Part shown: positions 9,298 through 18,071 of the stretch, in pieces | Numbering within the stretch: the first letter of the stretch is position 1 | Layout of the letters: every line of letters starts with the position of its first letter | DNA from: Hyphomicrobiales bacterium | Lineage (GTDB): Bacteria; Pseudomonadota; Alphaproteobacteria; Rhizobiales; Xanthobacteraceae | Length of the DNA stretch: 64,000 bases | NCBI GenBank assembly: GCA_009377755.1 | Contig: WHTM01000027.1 | Location: 1 to 64,000, forward strand | Direction: 5' to 3' | Translations under genes and position numbers: made by a program | The notes under the pieces: model-generated | Databases searched by the model: none | What the model was told of the DNA's origin: nothing | Seen by the model: the letters and a program-made list of their open reading frames with translations, nothing else

Positions 9298-10767
9298 GTG
9301 ATCAAATCGGTCGCCCATGCCATCGAGCAGGCCCGGCTGGCGGCGCGGGCGCTGGCCGAATTCGGCGGGCATTTGTTCAAGCCCACCGTCCGCCTCGGCG
9401 TGACCGGCCTGTCCCGCGCCGGTAAGACCGTATTCATCACGGCGCTGGTGCATGGACTGATGCGCGGCGGCCGCTTTCCCGTGTTCGAAGCTTTGGGTAG
9501 CGGGCGCATTGCCGGCGCGCGGCTGTCGCCGCAGCCCGATGACGCGGTTCCGCGCTTCGACTACGAAACACACGTCCGCTCCCTGCTGGAACGTCACTGG
9601 CCCGATTCGACCCGGCAGATCAGCGAACTGCGCGTGGTCATCGACTACCAATCGCAGAGCGGCACGGCGCGGACGCTGACTCTCGATCTGATCGATTATC
9701 CGGGCGAATGGCTGCTCGACCTGCCGCTGCTCGGCCAAAGTTATGAGGATTGGTCGGCGGAAAGCCTCGCACTGTCGCGTGAACAGCCGCGCGCTCAGCT
9801 CGCAGGCGCCTGGCATGCCCACTTGGCGACGCTCGATCCGGCGGCGCCCGCCGACGAGCAGGCGGTCATGACCGCGGCTCAGTTGTTCACCGCTTATCTC
9901 AAGGCCTGCCGCGACGACCGCTTCGCCCTCAGCCTGCTGCCGCCGGGGCGCTTTCTGATGCCGGGCGACCTTGCCGGCTCACCCGCGCTGACCTTTGCGC
10001 CGCTGGAACGATCTAGCTCCGACACTCCGCCCGATCGTTCGCTGTGGGCGATGATGCGGCGGCGTTACGATGCCTACAAGACGATCGTGGTCCGCCCGTT
10101 CTTCCGCGAGCACTTCGCCCGTCTCGACCGCCAGATCGTGCTGGTCGATGCCCTGGCGGCGCTCAATGCCGGGCCGGCCGCCGTGTGCGATCTCGAGCGC
10201 ACGCTGATCGCGATCCTCGACTGTTTCCAGATCGGCAGACAGACGATGTTAAGCGCGCTGGTGCGCCCGCGCGTCGACAAGATCCTCTTTGCCGCGACCA
10301 AGGCCGACCACCTGCACCATGCGAACCACGACCGGCTGGAAGCGATCCTGCGCCGCATGACGGAACGTGCCGCCGAGCGCGCCGATTTCGCCGGCGCCGA
10401 CATCGACGTCATCGCGCTGGCCGCGGTGCGCGCGACCCGCGAGGCGCAAGTGCGGCGGAACGGCGAGACGCTTCCGTCGATCATCGGCGTACCCGCGGCG
10501 GGCGAATTGTCCAACGGACGCCTGTTCGATGGCGCGACCGAGGTCGCGGTGTTTCCCGGCGACCTGCCGGCCGACCCGGATGCGGTGTTTCGCTGCGCCA
10601 TCGACCATGCCGGCAGCAGCGGCGCAGGCCTGCCGGACGAGACCGACCTTCGCTTCCTGCGGGTGCGGCCGCCGGCATTGCAGGATGCGGGAGCGGAGAC
10701 GCCGGCGTTTCCACACATTCGCCTCGACCGTGCGCTGCAGTTCCTGTTGGGGGATCGCCTGCGATGA
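9298..10767 (+). CDS. YcjX-like P-loop NTPase
   Basis: A protein of about 489 residues related to E. coli YcjX, a GTPase-like stress protein. The Walker A motif GLSRAGKTVF follows KPTVRLGVT; LIDYPGEWLLDLPLLGQSY is the conserved DxxG-like block, and LFAATKADHLHHANHDRL supplies the base-recognition TKAD. The GTG opening VIKSVAHAIEQARLAARAL fits the family N terminus, although no clear ribosome site precedes it; the open frame extends about 50 codons further upstream. The stop overlaps the ATG of the next gene (ATGA), indicating translational coupling with the membrane partner. Confidence 0.85.
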   Translation: MIKSVAHAIEQARLAARALAEFGGHLFKPTVRLGVTGLSRAGKTVFITALVHGLMRGGRFPVFEALGSGRIAGARLSPQPDDAVPRFDYETHVRSLLERHWPDSTRQISELRVVIDYQSQSGTARTLTLDLIDYPGEWLLDLPLLGQSYEDWSAESLALSREQPRAQLAGAWHAHLATLDPAAPADEQAVMTAAQLFTAYLKACRDDRFALSLLPPGRFLMPGDLAGSPALTFAPLERSSSDTPPDRSLWAMMRRRYDAYKTIVVRPFFREHFARLDRQIVLVDALAALNAGPAAVCDLERTLIAILDCFQIGRQTMLSALVRPRVDKILFAATKADHLHHANHDRLEAILRRMTERAAERADFAGADIDVIALAAVRATREAQVRRNGETLPSIIGVPAAGELSNGRLFDGATEVAVFPGDLPADPDAVFRCAIDHAGSSGAGLPDETDLRFLRVRPPALQDAGAETPAFPHIRLDRALQFLLGDRLR

Positions 10768-11777
10768 GCGAACGCCAGTCCCGCAAGCCGGCTGCCTTCG
10801 ATCTGCACGAGCCCGATGTGGTCATGACCACGGAGCCGGACAGCGCAGCCGTACCAGTGCCTGTGGAGATGCCGATTCCGGTGCGCCGGCGCCGATGGCG
10901 CTGGGGCGCCGTGTTCTGGTCGGCAGCCGGCGGGTTGGTGCTGCTCGGGCTCGGGCTCGCCGTGACCAGCCTGGTCGAAGGCCTGTTCGCGCGTGTGCCA
11001 TGGCTTGGTTCGTTCGCACTTGTGCTGGCGGTGCTTGCGGTGCTGGCGCTTCTCGCCATCTTCACCCGCGAGGTGCTCGGACTGGCACGGCTGGCGACGG
11101 TCGAGACATTGCGGCGTCGTGCCGACGCGGTGCTGACGAGCGACGATCGCGCCGAGGGAGCATCGCTCGTTCGCGATCTGATGACGCTGACCCAACGCAC
11201 GCCGCAGCTCGCGCGATCCCGCGCCCGCCTGCAAGGCCATCTCGGCGACATCATCGACGGCGCCGATCTCGTACGTCTGGCCGAACGCGAACTGATGGCG
11301 CCGCTCGACGACGAGGCCCGCCGGCTGGTCGCCGCTTCGGCACGGCGGGTATCGGTGGTAACCGCGGTGAGTCCGCGCGCCGTTGTCGACATGCTGTTCG
11401 TCTTCATCAATGCCGTCGGCCTGGTACGGCGGCTCGCGGTGCTTTACGGCGGACGGCCAGGGACCCTCGGCCTGATACGCTTGGTGCGGCATGTCGTGTC
11501 GCACCTCGCCCTGACCGGCGGCATTGCCGCGACCGACAGCCTGATCCAGCAGGTGATCGGTCACGGACTCGCCGCCAAGCTTTCGGCGCGGCTCGGCGAA
11601 GGCATGCTCAACGGCCTGTTGACCGCGCGCCTCGGTCTTGCGGCCATTGAGGTGACGCGGCCCTTGCCGTTCTCTGCCCTGCGTCGCCCCGCTCTCAACG
11701 ACCTCGTCAGCTCGATGCTGCGAGTGGCGGAAAAGCAGAACGAGGCTAATGTCTCAGAACGTCCTCCAGTCCCCTGA
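10764..11777 (+). CDS. YcjF-like inner-membrane protein (TIGR01620/DUF697 family)
   Basis: A 337-residue membrane protein. It has a charged cytoplasmic N terminus (to about residue 48), two adjacent transmembrane helices (FWSAAGGLVLLGLGLAVTSL and FALVLAVLAVLALLAIFT), and a C-terminal DUF697-like region with VDMLFVFINAVGLVRRLAVLYG and further hydrophobic stretches. In many Proteobacteria ycjX and ycjF are adjacent and stress-induced; here the ATGA overlap with the YcjX-like gene repeats that pairing. The 3' end overlaps the 3' end of the convergent amidase gene by 24 bases. Confidence 0.88.
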   Translation: MSERQSRKPAAFDLHEPDVVMTTEPDSAAVPVPVEMPIPVRRRRWRWGAVFWSAAGGLVLLGLGLAVTSLVEGLFARVPWLGSFALVLAVLAVLALLAIFTREVLGLARLATVETLRRRADAVLTSDDRAEGASLVRDLMTLTQRTPQLARSRARLQGHLGDIIDGADLVRLAERELMAPLDDEARRLVAASARRVSVVTAVSPRAVVDMLFVFINAVGLVRRLAVLYGGRPGTLGLIRLVRHVVSHLALTGGIAATDSLIQQVIGHGLAAKLSARLGEGMLNGLLTARLGLAAIEVTRPLPFSALRRPALNDLVSSMLRVAEKQNEANVSERPPVP

Positions 11778-13265
11778 ACGCTCGAACGCGACGGCGGCGC
11801 GGTAGATCGTCGCCTCGTCCCAGTGGCGGCCGACCAGCATGGCCCCGATCGGCAGGTCATCCTCCGTACCGCAGGGGATGCTGATTGCCGGATGGCCAGT
11901 GACGTTGAACGGGCAGGTGTTGCGCACCGGCTCCCAACTCCGCCGCGTGATCTCCTCCGGCGTCGCGTTAGTCCCGGGGATCGGCTGCGCCTTCATCACC
12001 GTCGTCGGCAACAGCAGCAGGTCATGTGCCTGCAGTGCCGCATCGTAGGCGGCGCGCAGCCGCCGGCGCAGATTCTGTGCTTTGGCGTAGTAGCGGCCGC
12101 CGTAGCGGTCGAGCGTGTACTTGCCGAACAGGCAGGCGATCTTCACCGTGTCCGCGAACTCGTCGGCGCGCCCGCGCCAGCGGCCGGCGGCTTCGACCAG
12201 TTCCGGCACATAGACGCCCTCGTGCGCGGTACCGGCGCCGTTCGTCTCCAGCAAAGTGATCGGACAGGAGTCGTTGCGGATGCCGGCCCAGATCGGAAAG
12301 CCGAGCGCATGCAGCGGCACCGATACATCGCTGACGACCGCGCCGAGGCGAGAAAATCGCTGCGCCGCCGCACGCACCTTCGCATCGACATCGGGCTCCG
12401 AGTTTGGGTGTCCGAAGCCCTCGTTCAACACCCCGATACGCAAGCCTTTGACGCCTCCGTTCAGTCCATCGGTGTATGACGTGACCTTGACGCCGCGCTG
12501 GCGCGAGTCGAGGCCGTCGGGACCCGCTAATACCTCGAGCAGCAGCGCGTTGTCCGCGACGGTCGCCGTCATCGGCCCGACCACGTCGAGCGTGATCTCG
12601 AGCGGCGCGATACCCGTGTAGGGCACAAGGCCATAGGTCGGTTTCATGCCGACGATGCCGCAGAAGCTCGCCGGAATGCGGATCGAGCCGGCTTGGTCGC
12701 CGCCGATCGCCATCGGCACCTCGCCGGCGGCCACCAGCGCGGCGCTGCCCGACGAGGAGCCGCCGGCGGAATAGCCGCGCTTGCGCGGATTGTGCACCGG
12801 GCCGGTCTCACTGGTGTGGCTGCCGCCGGAGACGCAGTAATACTCGCACACCGCCTTGCCGGCGATCTCGCCGCCGGCATCGAGGATGCGCGTGACGATG
12901 GTGGCGTCGACCTCCGGCACGCAGCCTTCGAGCAGCTTGGCGCCGATCATCATCGGCACGCCGGCGAGGCAGACATTGTCCTTCAGCGCGACGCGCCGGC
13001 CGGCGAGGTTGCCGCCGGGCGCGCCCTTGATCGCCGTCTTCACGTACCACGCACCATGGCGGTTCTCGGCTTCGCCCGGGCGATGGCCGCTGTCGCGCGG
13101 GTACTTCACCGGCGGCAGTTCGTCGGATGCCGCGTCGAGCGCCGCGTAGGCGGCGGCGAGCGGTCCGGTGATACGCAGCGCCGCTTCGAGATAGGCGTCG
13201 CTCGGATTCATCCCGAGCTGCTGCGCAGTGCGCCGCAGGTCGGCCAGCGTTGGCTTGTCAAACAT
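11754..13265 (-). CDS. amidase signature family enzyme
   Basis: A 503-residue amidase signature protein. The Ser-cisSer-Lys triad can be placed at K95 (VALKDNV), S170 (in GYSAGGSSSGS) and S194 (in GGDQAGSIRIP); the spacing of 75 and 24 residues is exactly that of the family. It hydrolyses carboxamides to acids and ammonia; the natural substrate cannot be read from sequence. The long N-terminal helical extension (residues 1-75) resembles nitrile-hydratase-associated amidases, but no nitrile hydratase genes are visible. It lies 18 bases downstream of the dienelactone-hydrolase-like gene and is probably co-transcribed with it. Confidence 0.9.
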   Translation of the reverse strand: MFDKPTLADLRRTAQQLGMNPSDAYLEAALRITGPLAAAYAALDAASDELPPVKYPRDSGHRPGEAENRHGAWYVKTAIKGAPGGNLAGRRVALKDNVCLAGVPMMIGAKLLEGCVPEVDATIVTRILDAGGEIAGKAVCEYYCVSGGSHTSETGPVHNPRKRGYSAGGSSSGSAALVAAGEVPMAIGGDQAGSIRIPASFCGIVGMKPTYGLVPYTGIAPLEITLDVVGPMTATVADNALLLEVLAGPDGLDSRQRGVKVTSYTDGLNGGVKGLRIGVLNEGFGHPNSEPDVDAKVRAAAQRFSRLGAVVSDVSVPLHALGFPIWAGIRNDSCPITLLETNGAGTAHEGVYVPELVEAAGRWRGRADEFADTVKIACLFGKYTLDRYGGRYYAKAQNLRRRLRAAYDAALQAHDLLLLPTTVMKAQPIPGTNATPEEITRRSWEPVRNTCPFNVTGHPAISIPCGTEDDLPIGAMLVGRHWDEATIYRAAVAFERSGDWRTF

Positions 13266-13283
13266 CGTACTCCATCCGATCGT

Positions 13284-13991
13284 TCATCCAGCAGCACGCA
13301 AGCTGTCCTGCAGGAAGGCGAGCACCGGCGGCCAGGAGAGGCGCGTGGCCGCGACATTGGCGGGACTGGATTGCAGGTCCGGCCGCATGAAGCTGTGCAC
13401 CGCGCCGGGATGCAGTTGCGTCATGGTCGCGACCAGACGCTTCTCAAGGACCTCGCGCAGTTTGAGGAACGTCGGGAACACGATGACTTCGTCAGCGCCC
13501 GCTTGGACGATGTGCACCGGACAGGATATCTGCGTCGCGAGCACAATGGCGTCCCGCGTCTCGTTTGGCTTCATCGGCACCCGCACCGACGGATAGAACG
13601 CAACGCACGCGGCAAGGCGCTGGTCGTGGGCTGCGAGCAGCAGGCTGTAGCGCCCGCCAAGACAGAAGCCGAGAACGGCAACGGAGCGCAGACGCAGGGC
13701 TCCGAGCATGTGATCGATGCAGGCCGACAAATGGGTGTCGACCAGGTCGTCATTGAGCTTGTTGGCGCGCGCCATCAGCCCGGGAAAGTCGGTGGGATTG
13801 CTGGTATCGCCGTGGAACGGATTCCACACCAGCGCCGTCAACCCGGCTTCGGCGAGCTGCCGTGCAATCGCCTGCATCGGTTGATCGACGCCGGTGATCG
13901 TTGGGAGAACGAGAGCACCGCCGCTCGGATAGTCGGCATGCGCGACGAATCCATGCACGCGATCGGCGTCGATCGTGTCTGTCCGGACCAT
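13284..13991 (-). CDS. dienelactone hydrolase family protein
   Basis: A 235-residue alpha/beta hydrolase. The nucleophile elbow is GFCLGG with cysteine at residue 110, as in dienelactone hydrolases rather than the usual serine. The acid is D167 (QAGADEVI) and the base H199 (PGAVHSF). These enzymes open lactone rings in chloroaromatic catabolism, though many paralogues have other ester substrates. The ATG is preceded by GGAGGGGG, which rejects an upstream open extension of about 100 codons. It is first in a short leftward group with the amidase gene. Confidence 0.9.
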   Translation of the reverse strand: MVRTDTIDADRVHGFVAHADYPSGGALVLPTITGVDQPMQAIARQLAEAGLTALVWNPFHGDTSNPTDFPGLMARANKLNDDLVDTHLSACIDHMLGALRLRSVAVLGFCLGGRYSLLLAAHDQRLAACVAFYPSVRVPMKPNETRDAIVLATQISCPVHIVQAGADEVIVFPTFLKLREVLEKRLVATMTQLHPGAVHSFMRPDLQSSPANVAATRLSWPPVLAFLQDSLRAAG

Positions 13992-14046
13992 GGTGCTCCC
14001 CCTCCTGCGAGCGTTTCGCCTGTGGTATCCGGTTTTTCCGCCTCCG

Positions 14047-17000
14047 TCATCGCCCGCGCCGGCCGGGCGCATGCGCGGAGCCGCGCGCCGGCACGTCGAG
14101 GTCGCTGATAAGCTCCGGCATCTCGGCGAGCAGCGAGGCGAGGCGCCGTTGCTGCGAGGTGCGGGCGCCCTTCTCGCGATGATCCTGCGCCGGGCGCTTG
14201 ACCTCGTCGCAGCGCGCGAGGCTTTCCAGGTCGGTGCCGTCCTGGGCGAGGCGGGCCAGCAGCGGCGTGAGATCGTCGAGCCGGTCAGCGACCACATGGA
14301 TGACGCCGCTTTCCTCCTGCATCAAGCCGGAGGCAGCAATATAGCGGGCCCCAAGCACGATCGGACGAAAGCGCTCGAACGTCTTCGGCCAGACGATGAT
14401 GTTGGCGAGCGCGGTCTCGTCCTCGATGGTCATGAACACGACGCCTTGCGCCGAGCCAGGCCGCTGCCGGCAGGTGACGAGCCCGGAGACGATCAGGCGC
14501 GCGCCGGATTTACGCCGGCGCAATTCATCGTTGGCGACGATGCCGCGGCGGGCGAGGTCCGGGCGCAGGAACGAGGCCGGATGCGCCCGCAGCGACAGCT
14601 TGAGAAAGCGGTAGTCGTTGACGACTTCCTCGCCGAGACTCATGGAGGGGAGGTGCACGTGGGGTTCGCGTTTTTCTCTCTCCACTTGCACAGGCGCGCT
14701 CCCTCCCCCCTTGAGGGAGGGGGGGTGGAGGTTGTGGCTTACCCCCCTCCCGATCACTGCCGGCGAGCCGGCAGTGATCGACCTCCCCCTCAAGGGGGGA
14801 GGTGAAGAAAGAGCCGCCCGAAACAACGGCAGATCGTCATCCTTGTCGCCGACACGCCCCAATGCCTTCGCCGCCCACAGCGCTTCGCGGCGTGTGAGCC
14901 CGATCGACCCGAAGGCATCGGCATCGGCGAGACGCTCGATCACTCGCGGCAAGAGTCCTGTGCGTAGCCAAACATCGCGAACCGATAGATAGCCGCCCCC
15001 TCGCATCTTCACGATGCTTTGCGCATCCTCCTCGCTCAATCCTTTCACCTCGCGCAGACCGAGACGCATAGCATGCGTCGTGCGGATGTCGCCCCGCATC
15101 TCGCGATGCCGTTCATGCAAATGCTCCGCCGCGCGTGGGCCCTCCTCCAACGTCGCGTCATAATCCGAAAAATTCACATCGACCGGCCGCACCTCGACGC
15201 CGTGGTCGCGCACGTCGCGTACGATCTGCGCCGGCGCATAGAAACCCATCGGCTGCGCATTCAGCAGCGCCGCCGCGAACACGTCGGGATAACGGCACTT
15301 GAGCCAGGCCGAGGCATAGACCAGCAGCGCAAAGCTTGCCGCATGGCTCTCCGGAAAACCGTATTCGCCGAAGCCCTCGATCTGGCCGAAGCAGCGCTCG
15401 GCGAAGTCGCGCGGATAGCCGCGCTCCAGCATGCCCTTGACCATCTTGTCGCGAAACGTGCCGATGGTACCGGTGCGCTTGAAGGTCGCCATGGCGCGGC
15501 GCAGCTTGTCGGCCTCGCCCGGCGTGAAGCCGCCGGCGACGATGGCGATCCGCATCGCCTGCTCCTGGAACAGCGGCACACCGAGCGTCTTGCTCAGCAC
15601 TGCCTCAAGTTCCGGCCGCACATAATCGACGTCCTCCTGCCCCAAACGCCGGCGCAGATAGGGATGCACCATGTTGCCCTGAATCGGCCCCGGCCGCACG
15701 ATCGCCACCTCGATGACGAGGTCGTAGAACTTCTTCGGCTTGAGCCGCGGCAGCATCGACATCTGCGCCCGGCTCTCCACCTGGAACACGCCGATCGAGT
15801 CGGCGCGGCACAGCATGCGGTATACGGCGGGGTCTTCCGAGGGGATGTCCGAGAGTTCGAGGCATCTCTTTGGCTTACCCCCCTCCCGGCGAGCTTCGCT
15901 CGCCAACCTCCCCCTCAAGGGGTGAGGTGAAGGAGTGGGGGGAGATGAGCCATAATGCTTCTCCACCAATTCGAACGCCTTGCGGATGCAGGTGAGCATG
16001 CCAAGGCCCAACAGGTCGACCTTGAGGATGCCGAGCGCGTCGAGATCGTCCTTGTCCCATTCGACGAAGGTACGGTCATCCATTGCCGCATTGGCGATCG
16101 GCATCACCTCGTCGAGCCGGCTGCGGGTGATGACGAAGCCACCGACGTGCTGCGAGAGGTGGCGCGGGAAAGACTGAATCTCTTGCACAAGATCGCGCAT
16201 CTTGCATATGCGCGGGCTATTCACGTCGATGCCAATGCGCATCAAATCGGCTTCGCGAACGGAGCCGCCACCCATGCCCCAGATCGACGAGGACAAGGTG
16301 CCGATCGTGTCCTCGCTCAATCCAAAGGCCTTGCCGACCTCGCGGATCGCGGAGCGTCCACGATAAGAGATCACTGTGGCAGCGATACCGGTCCGTTCGC
16401 GGGTGTATTTCTTGTAGACGTATTGAATCACCTCCTCGCGCCGCTCGTGCTCGAAGTCGATGTCGATGTCTGGCGGCTCGGAGCGGTCGGGCGAAATGAA
16501 GCGCTCGAACAAGAGATCCACGCGTTCGGGATTGACCTCCGTAATGCCGAGACAAAAACACACGGTCGAGTTCGCCGCCGAACCGCGGCCTTGGCATAGG
16601 ATGTCCTGCGAACGTGCATAACGGACGACGTCGTATACGGTGAGGAAATAGGGTGCGTATCTCAACTGGGCGATAAACGTAAGCTCATGCTCCAATCGTT
16701 GACGTACGGCTTCTGGAATCCCGTAAGGGTAGCGCTGGATCGCGCCTTCCCAGGTGAAATGCACAAGCGCTTCCTGCGGCGTGGCGAAGCCAGCCTGTGT
16801 CTCATCCGGATATTCATATTTTAGCTCGTCGAGCGAGAAGGTTAGCGCGTGGGAAAGCTTGATTGTCTCCTCAATGGCCTCCGGTGCGTCCTGGAACAGG
16901 CGCGCCATTTCGTCAGGCGCTTTCAAATAGCGCTCGGCATTGACGGAGAGCTTGCGGCCCGCTCGATCGATCGTGACGTGCTCGCGGATGCAGGTGAGCA

Positions 17001-17712
17001 CATCCTGCAACGGACGCCGATCAGGGTGATGATAGAGCACGTCGTTGACCGCGATCAGCGGCACGCCAGCGGCGCGCGCCAGCACTGCGCGTTTAGCAAG
17101 CCGCGCGCGATCGTTGCCGCCGTATAGCATATTGGTCGCAAGCCGCACGCGGCCGGGGGCGGCTGAGACAAAGCGGTGGAGCTTGTCATTCCGGGGCGCG
17201 CCGAAAGCGCGAGCCCGGAATCCATAACCACCGCCGGTGCGAACTTCGGCACGACAGGGATCCGGCATCGCCGACCCCGGAATGACGGACCGAGAGACCT
17301 CGCGCGTACACCGCTCCATCACCACCAGTTCGAGCCCTTCCGCGAACTCCAGCAGATCCTCGACAAACAGAATGCAATCGCCCTTCTCGGCGCGCAGATT
17401 GCCTCGCGTGAGCAGGCGGCAGAGCCGTCCCCAGGCGGGGCGGTCGCGCGGATAGGCGAGGATGTCCGGCGTGCCGTCGGAGAACACGAGGCGCGCGCCG
17501 GGGTGATAGCGCAGCGCAAGCTTCTGCTCGCGCTTGACGAGATGCGCGCGCACCACGCCGGCGACGCTGTTGCGGTCGCAGAGCCCGAGCCCGGCAAGCC
17601 CGACGTGCGCCGCCTGCACCATCAGTTCTTCGGGATGCGAGGCGCCACGCAGGAAGGAGAAGTTCGAGGCGGTGGCAAACTCGACGTAATGCGGATCGGC
17701 CTTGCTTTTCAT
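14047..17712 (-). CDS. dnaE2: error-prone DNA polymerase DnaE2 (ImuC) with three in-frame palindromic insertions
   Basis: A protein of about 1221 residues of the C-family polymerase type, the translesion polymerase of the ImuA-ImuB-DnaE2 mutasome. The PHP domain starts at the N terminus (YVEFATASNFSFLRGASHPEEL). The catalytic aspartates lie in PPDIDIDFEHERREEVIQYV, and the palm continues through GRGSAANSTVCFCLGITEVNP. It is longer than most homologues because three short palindromic elements are translated in frame: at about 17.2, 15.9 and 14.7 kb. None contains a stop in the gene's frame. The ATG of MKSKADPHYVEF was chosen; a GTG four codons upstream is possible. No LexA box is seen upstream, and the hicAB pair separates it from imuB. 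Confidence 0.95.
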   Translation of the reverse strand: MKSKADPHYVEFATASNFSFLRGASHPEELMVQAAHVGLAGLGLCDRNSVAGVVRAHLVKREQKLALRYHPGARLVFSDGTPDILAYPRDRPAWGRLCRLLTRGNLRAEKGDCILFVEDLLEFAEGLELVVMERCTREVSRSVIPGSAMPDPCRAEVRTGGGYGFRARAFGAPRNDKLHRFVSAAPGRVRLATNMLYGGNDRARLAKRAVLARAAGVPLIAVNDVLYHHPDRRPLQDVLTCIREHVTIDRAGRKLSVNAERYLKAPDEMARLFQDAPEAIEETIKLSHALTFSLDELKYEYPDETQAGFATPQEALVHFTWEGAIQRYPYGIPEAVRQRLEHELTFIAQLRYAPYFLTVYDVVRYARSQDILCQGRGSAANSTVCFCLGITEVNPERVDLLFERFISPDRSEPPDIDIDFEHERREEVIQYVYKKYTRERTGIAATVISYRGRSAIREVGKAFGLSEDTIGTLSSSIWGMGGGSVREADLMRIGIDVNSPRICKMRDLVQEIQSFPRHLSQHVGGFVITRSRLDEVMPIANAAMDDRTFVEWDKDDLDALGILKVDLLGLGMLTCIRKAFELVEKHYGSSPPTPSPHPLRGRLASEARREGGKPKRCLELSDIPSEDPAVYRMLCRADSIGVFQVESRAQMSMLPRLKPKKFYDLVIEVAIVRPGPIQGNMVHPYLRRRLGQEDVDYVRPELEAVLSKTLGVPLFQEQAMRIAIVAGGFTPGEADKLRRAMATFKRTGTIGTFRDKMVKGMLERGYPRDFAERCFGQIEGFGEYGFPESHAASFALLVYASAWLKCRYPDVFAAALLNAQPMGFYAPAQIVRDVRDHGVEVRPVDVNFSDYDATLEEGPRAAEHLHERHREMRGDIRTTHAMRLGLREVKGLSEEDAQSIVKMRGGGYLSVRDVWLRTGLLPRVIERLADADAFGSIGLTRREALWAAKALGRVGDKDDDLPLFRAALSSPPPLRGRSITAGSPAVIGRGVSHNLHPPSLKGGGSAPVQVEREKREPHVHLPSMSLGEEVVNDYRFLKLSLRAHPASFLRPDLARRGIVANDELRRRKSGARLIVSGLVTCRQRPGSAQGVVFMTIEDETALANIIVWPKTFERFRPIVLGARYIAASGLMQEESGVIHVVADRLDDLTPLLARLAQDGTDLESLARCDEVKRPAQDHREKGARTSQQRRLASLLAEMPELISDLDVPARGSAHAPGRRGR
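14711..14793. repeat. nested palindromic element inside dnaE2 (third insertion)
   Basis: An outer inverted repeat (TTGAGGGAGGGGG against CCTCCCCCTCAA) encloses a perfect inner hairpin at 14752-14779 (12-base arms GATCACTGCCGG/CCGGCAGTGATC around CGAG). In the dnaE2 frame it is translated as part of the segment with SPPPLRGRSITAG and HNLHPPSLKGGG, between the catalytic core and the conserved MSLGEEVVNDYRFLKLSLR. The total insertion is about 40 residues. Confidence 0.85.
15868..15950. repeat. palindromic element inside dnaE2 (second insertion)
   Basis: It contains the hairpin GGCGAGC-TTC-GCTCGCC and a flanking CCCCTCAAGGGG segment, the same family as the 14.7 kb element and the hairpin near 38.5 kb. 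In the dnaE2 frame it reads SSPPTPSPHPLRGRLASEA, interrupting the conserved sequence between VEKHYG and LELSDIPSEDPAVYRML. Confidence 0.8.
17185..17286. repeat. 102-base palindromic element inside dnaE2 (first insertion)
   Basis: The element is bounded by perfect 12-base terminal inverted repeats GTCATTCCGGGG and CCCCGGAATGAC. Its length is exactly 34 codons, so the dnaE2 frame is kept. It is translated around SVIPGSAMPDPCRAEV and GFRARAFGAPRND in the PHP-proximal part of the polymerase. Confidence 0.85.
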
Positions 17713-17751
17713 GACGAACTTCACTACTTATATACACACGATCGCGTCAGG

Positions 17752-17799
17752 GCAGTTTTAGACCCGGCGGTGGGAAGGGCAGCTTTAGGCCCGCCTGAT
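17752..17799. promoter_or_regulatory. direct repeats upstream of hicA, possible HicB operator or insertion scar
   Basis: Two near-identical blocks, GGGCAGTTTTAGACCCG and GGGCAGCTTTAGGCCCG, are separated by about eight bases between dnaE2 and hicA. Tandem operator half-sites upstream of hicA would fit autoregulation by HicB, whose C terminus has a ribbon-helix-helix domain. They could equally be a scar of the insertion. Confidence 0.4.
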
Positions 17800-17852
17800 C
17801 GACAGCATGAACAACTGAGACACTTGTCTTGGTACTGCTTCGGAGGTGGGCC

Positions 17853-18044
17853 ATGGAACGAAACAGCCGCAAGCTGATCCGGATGCTGGAGCAAGATGGA
17901 TGGGAACTTGATCGCGTGAGCGGCGATCACCACACCTTCAAGCACTCCAGGCGGGAGGTCCTGATCACCGTGACGCATCCGCGACGGGATTTGCCGACCG
18001 GTCTCGTACGACGAATTTATAAGCTTGCGGGATGGCGGCCCTGA
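17853..18044 (+). CDS. hicA: HicA-family toxin (mRNA interferase)
   Basis: A 63-residue basic protein: MERNSRKLIRMLEQDGWELD, then the conserved GDHHTFKHSRR with the catalytic histidine, then ITVTHPRRDLPTGLVRRIYKLAG. This is the full compact HicA fold (dsRBD-like), which cleaves mRNA. GGAGG sits seven bases before the ATG. The HicB antitoxin gene follows 27 bases downstream, the usual toxin-first order. The pair is on the plus strand between imuB and dnaE2, both leftward. Confidence 0.92.
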   Translation: MERNSRKLIRMLEQDGWELDRVSGDHHTFKHSRREVLITVTHPRRDLPTGLVRRIYKLAGWRP

Positions 18045-18071
18045 TGAACCAAAATTGAGAGCAGCAGGACG

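Noticed and set aside
14047-17712. dnaE2 considered as a pseudogene because of its three insertions
   Set aside because: All insertions keep the frame without stops and the catalytic aspartate motif is intact, so it is listed as a gene.
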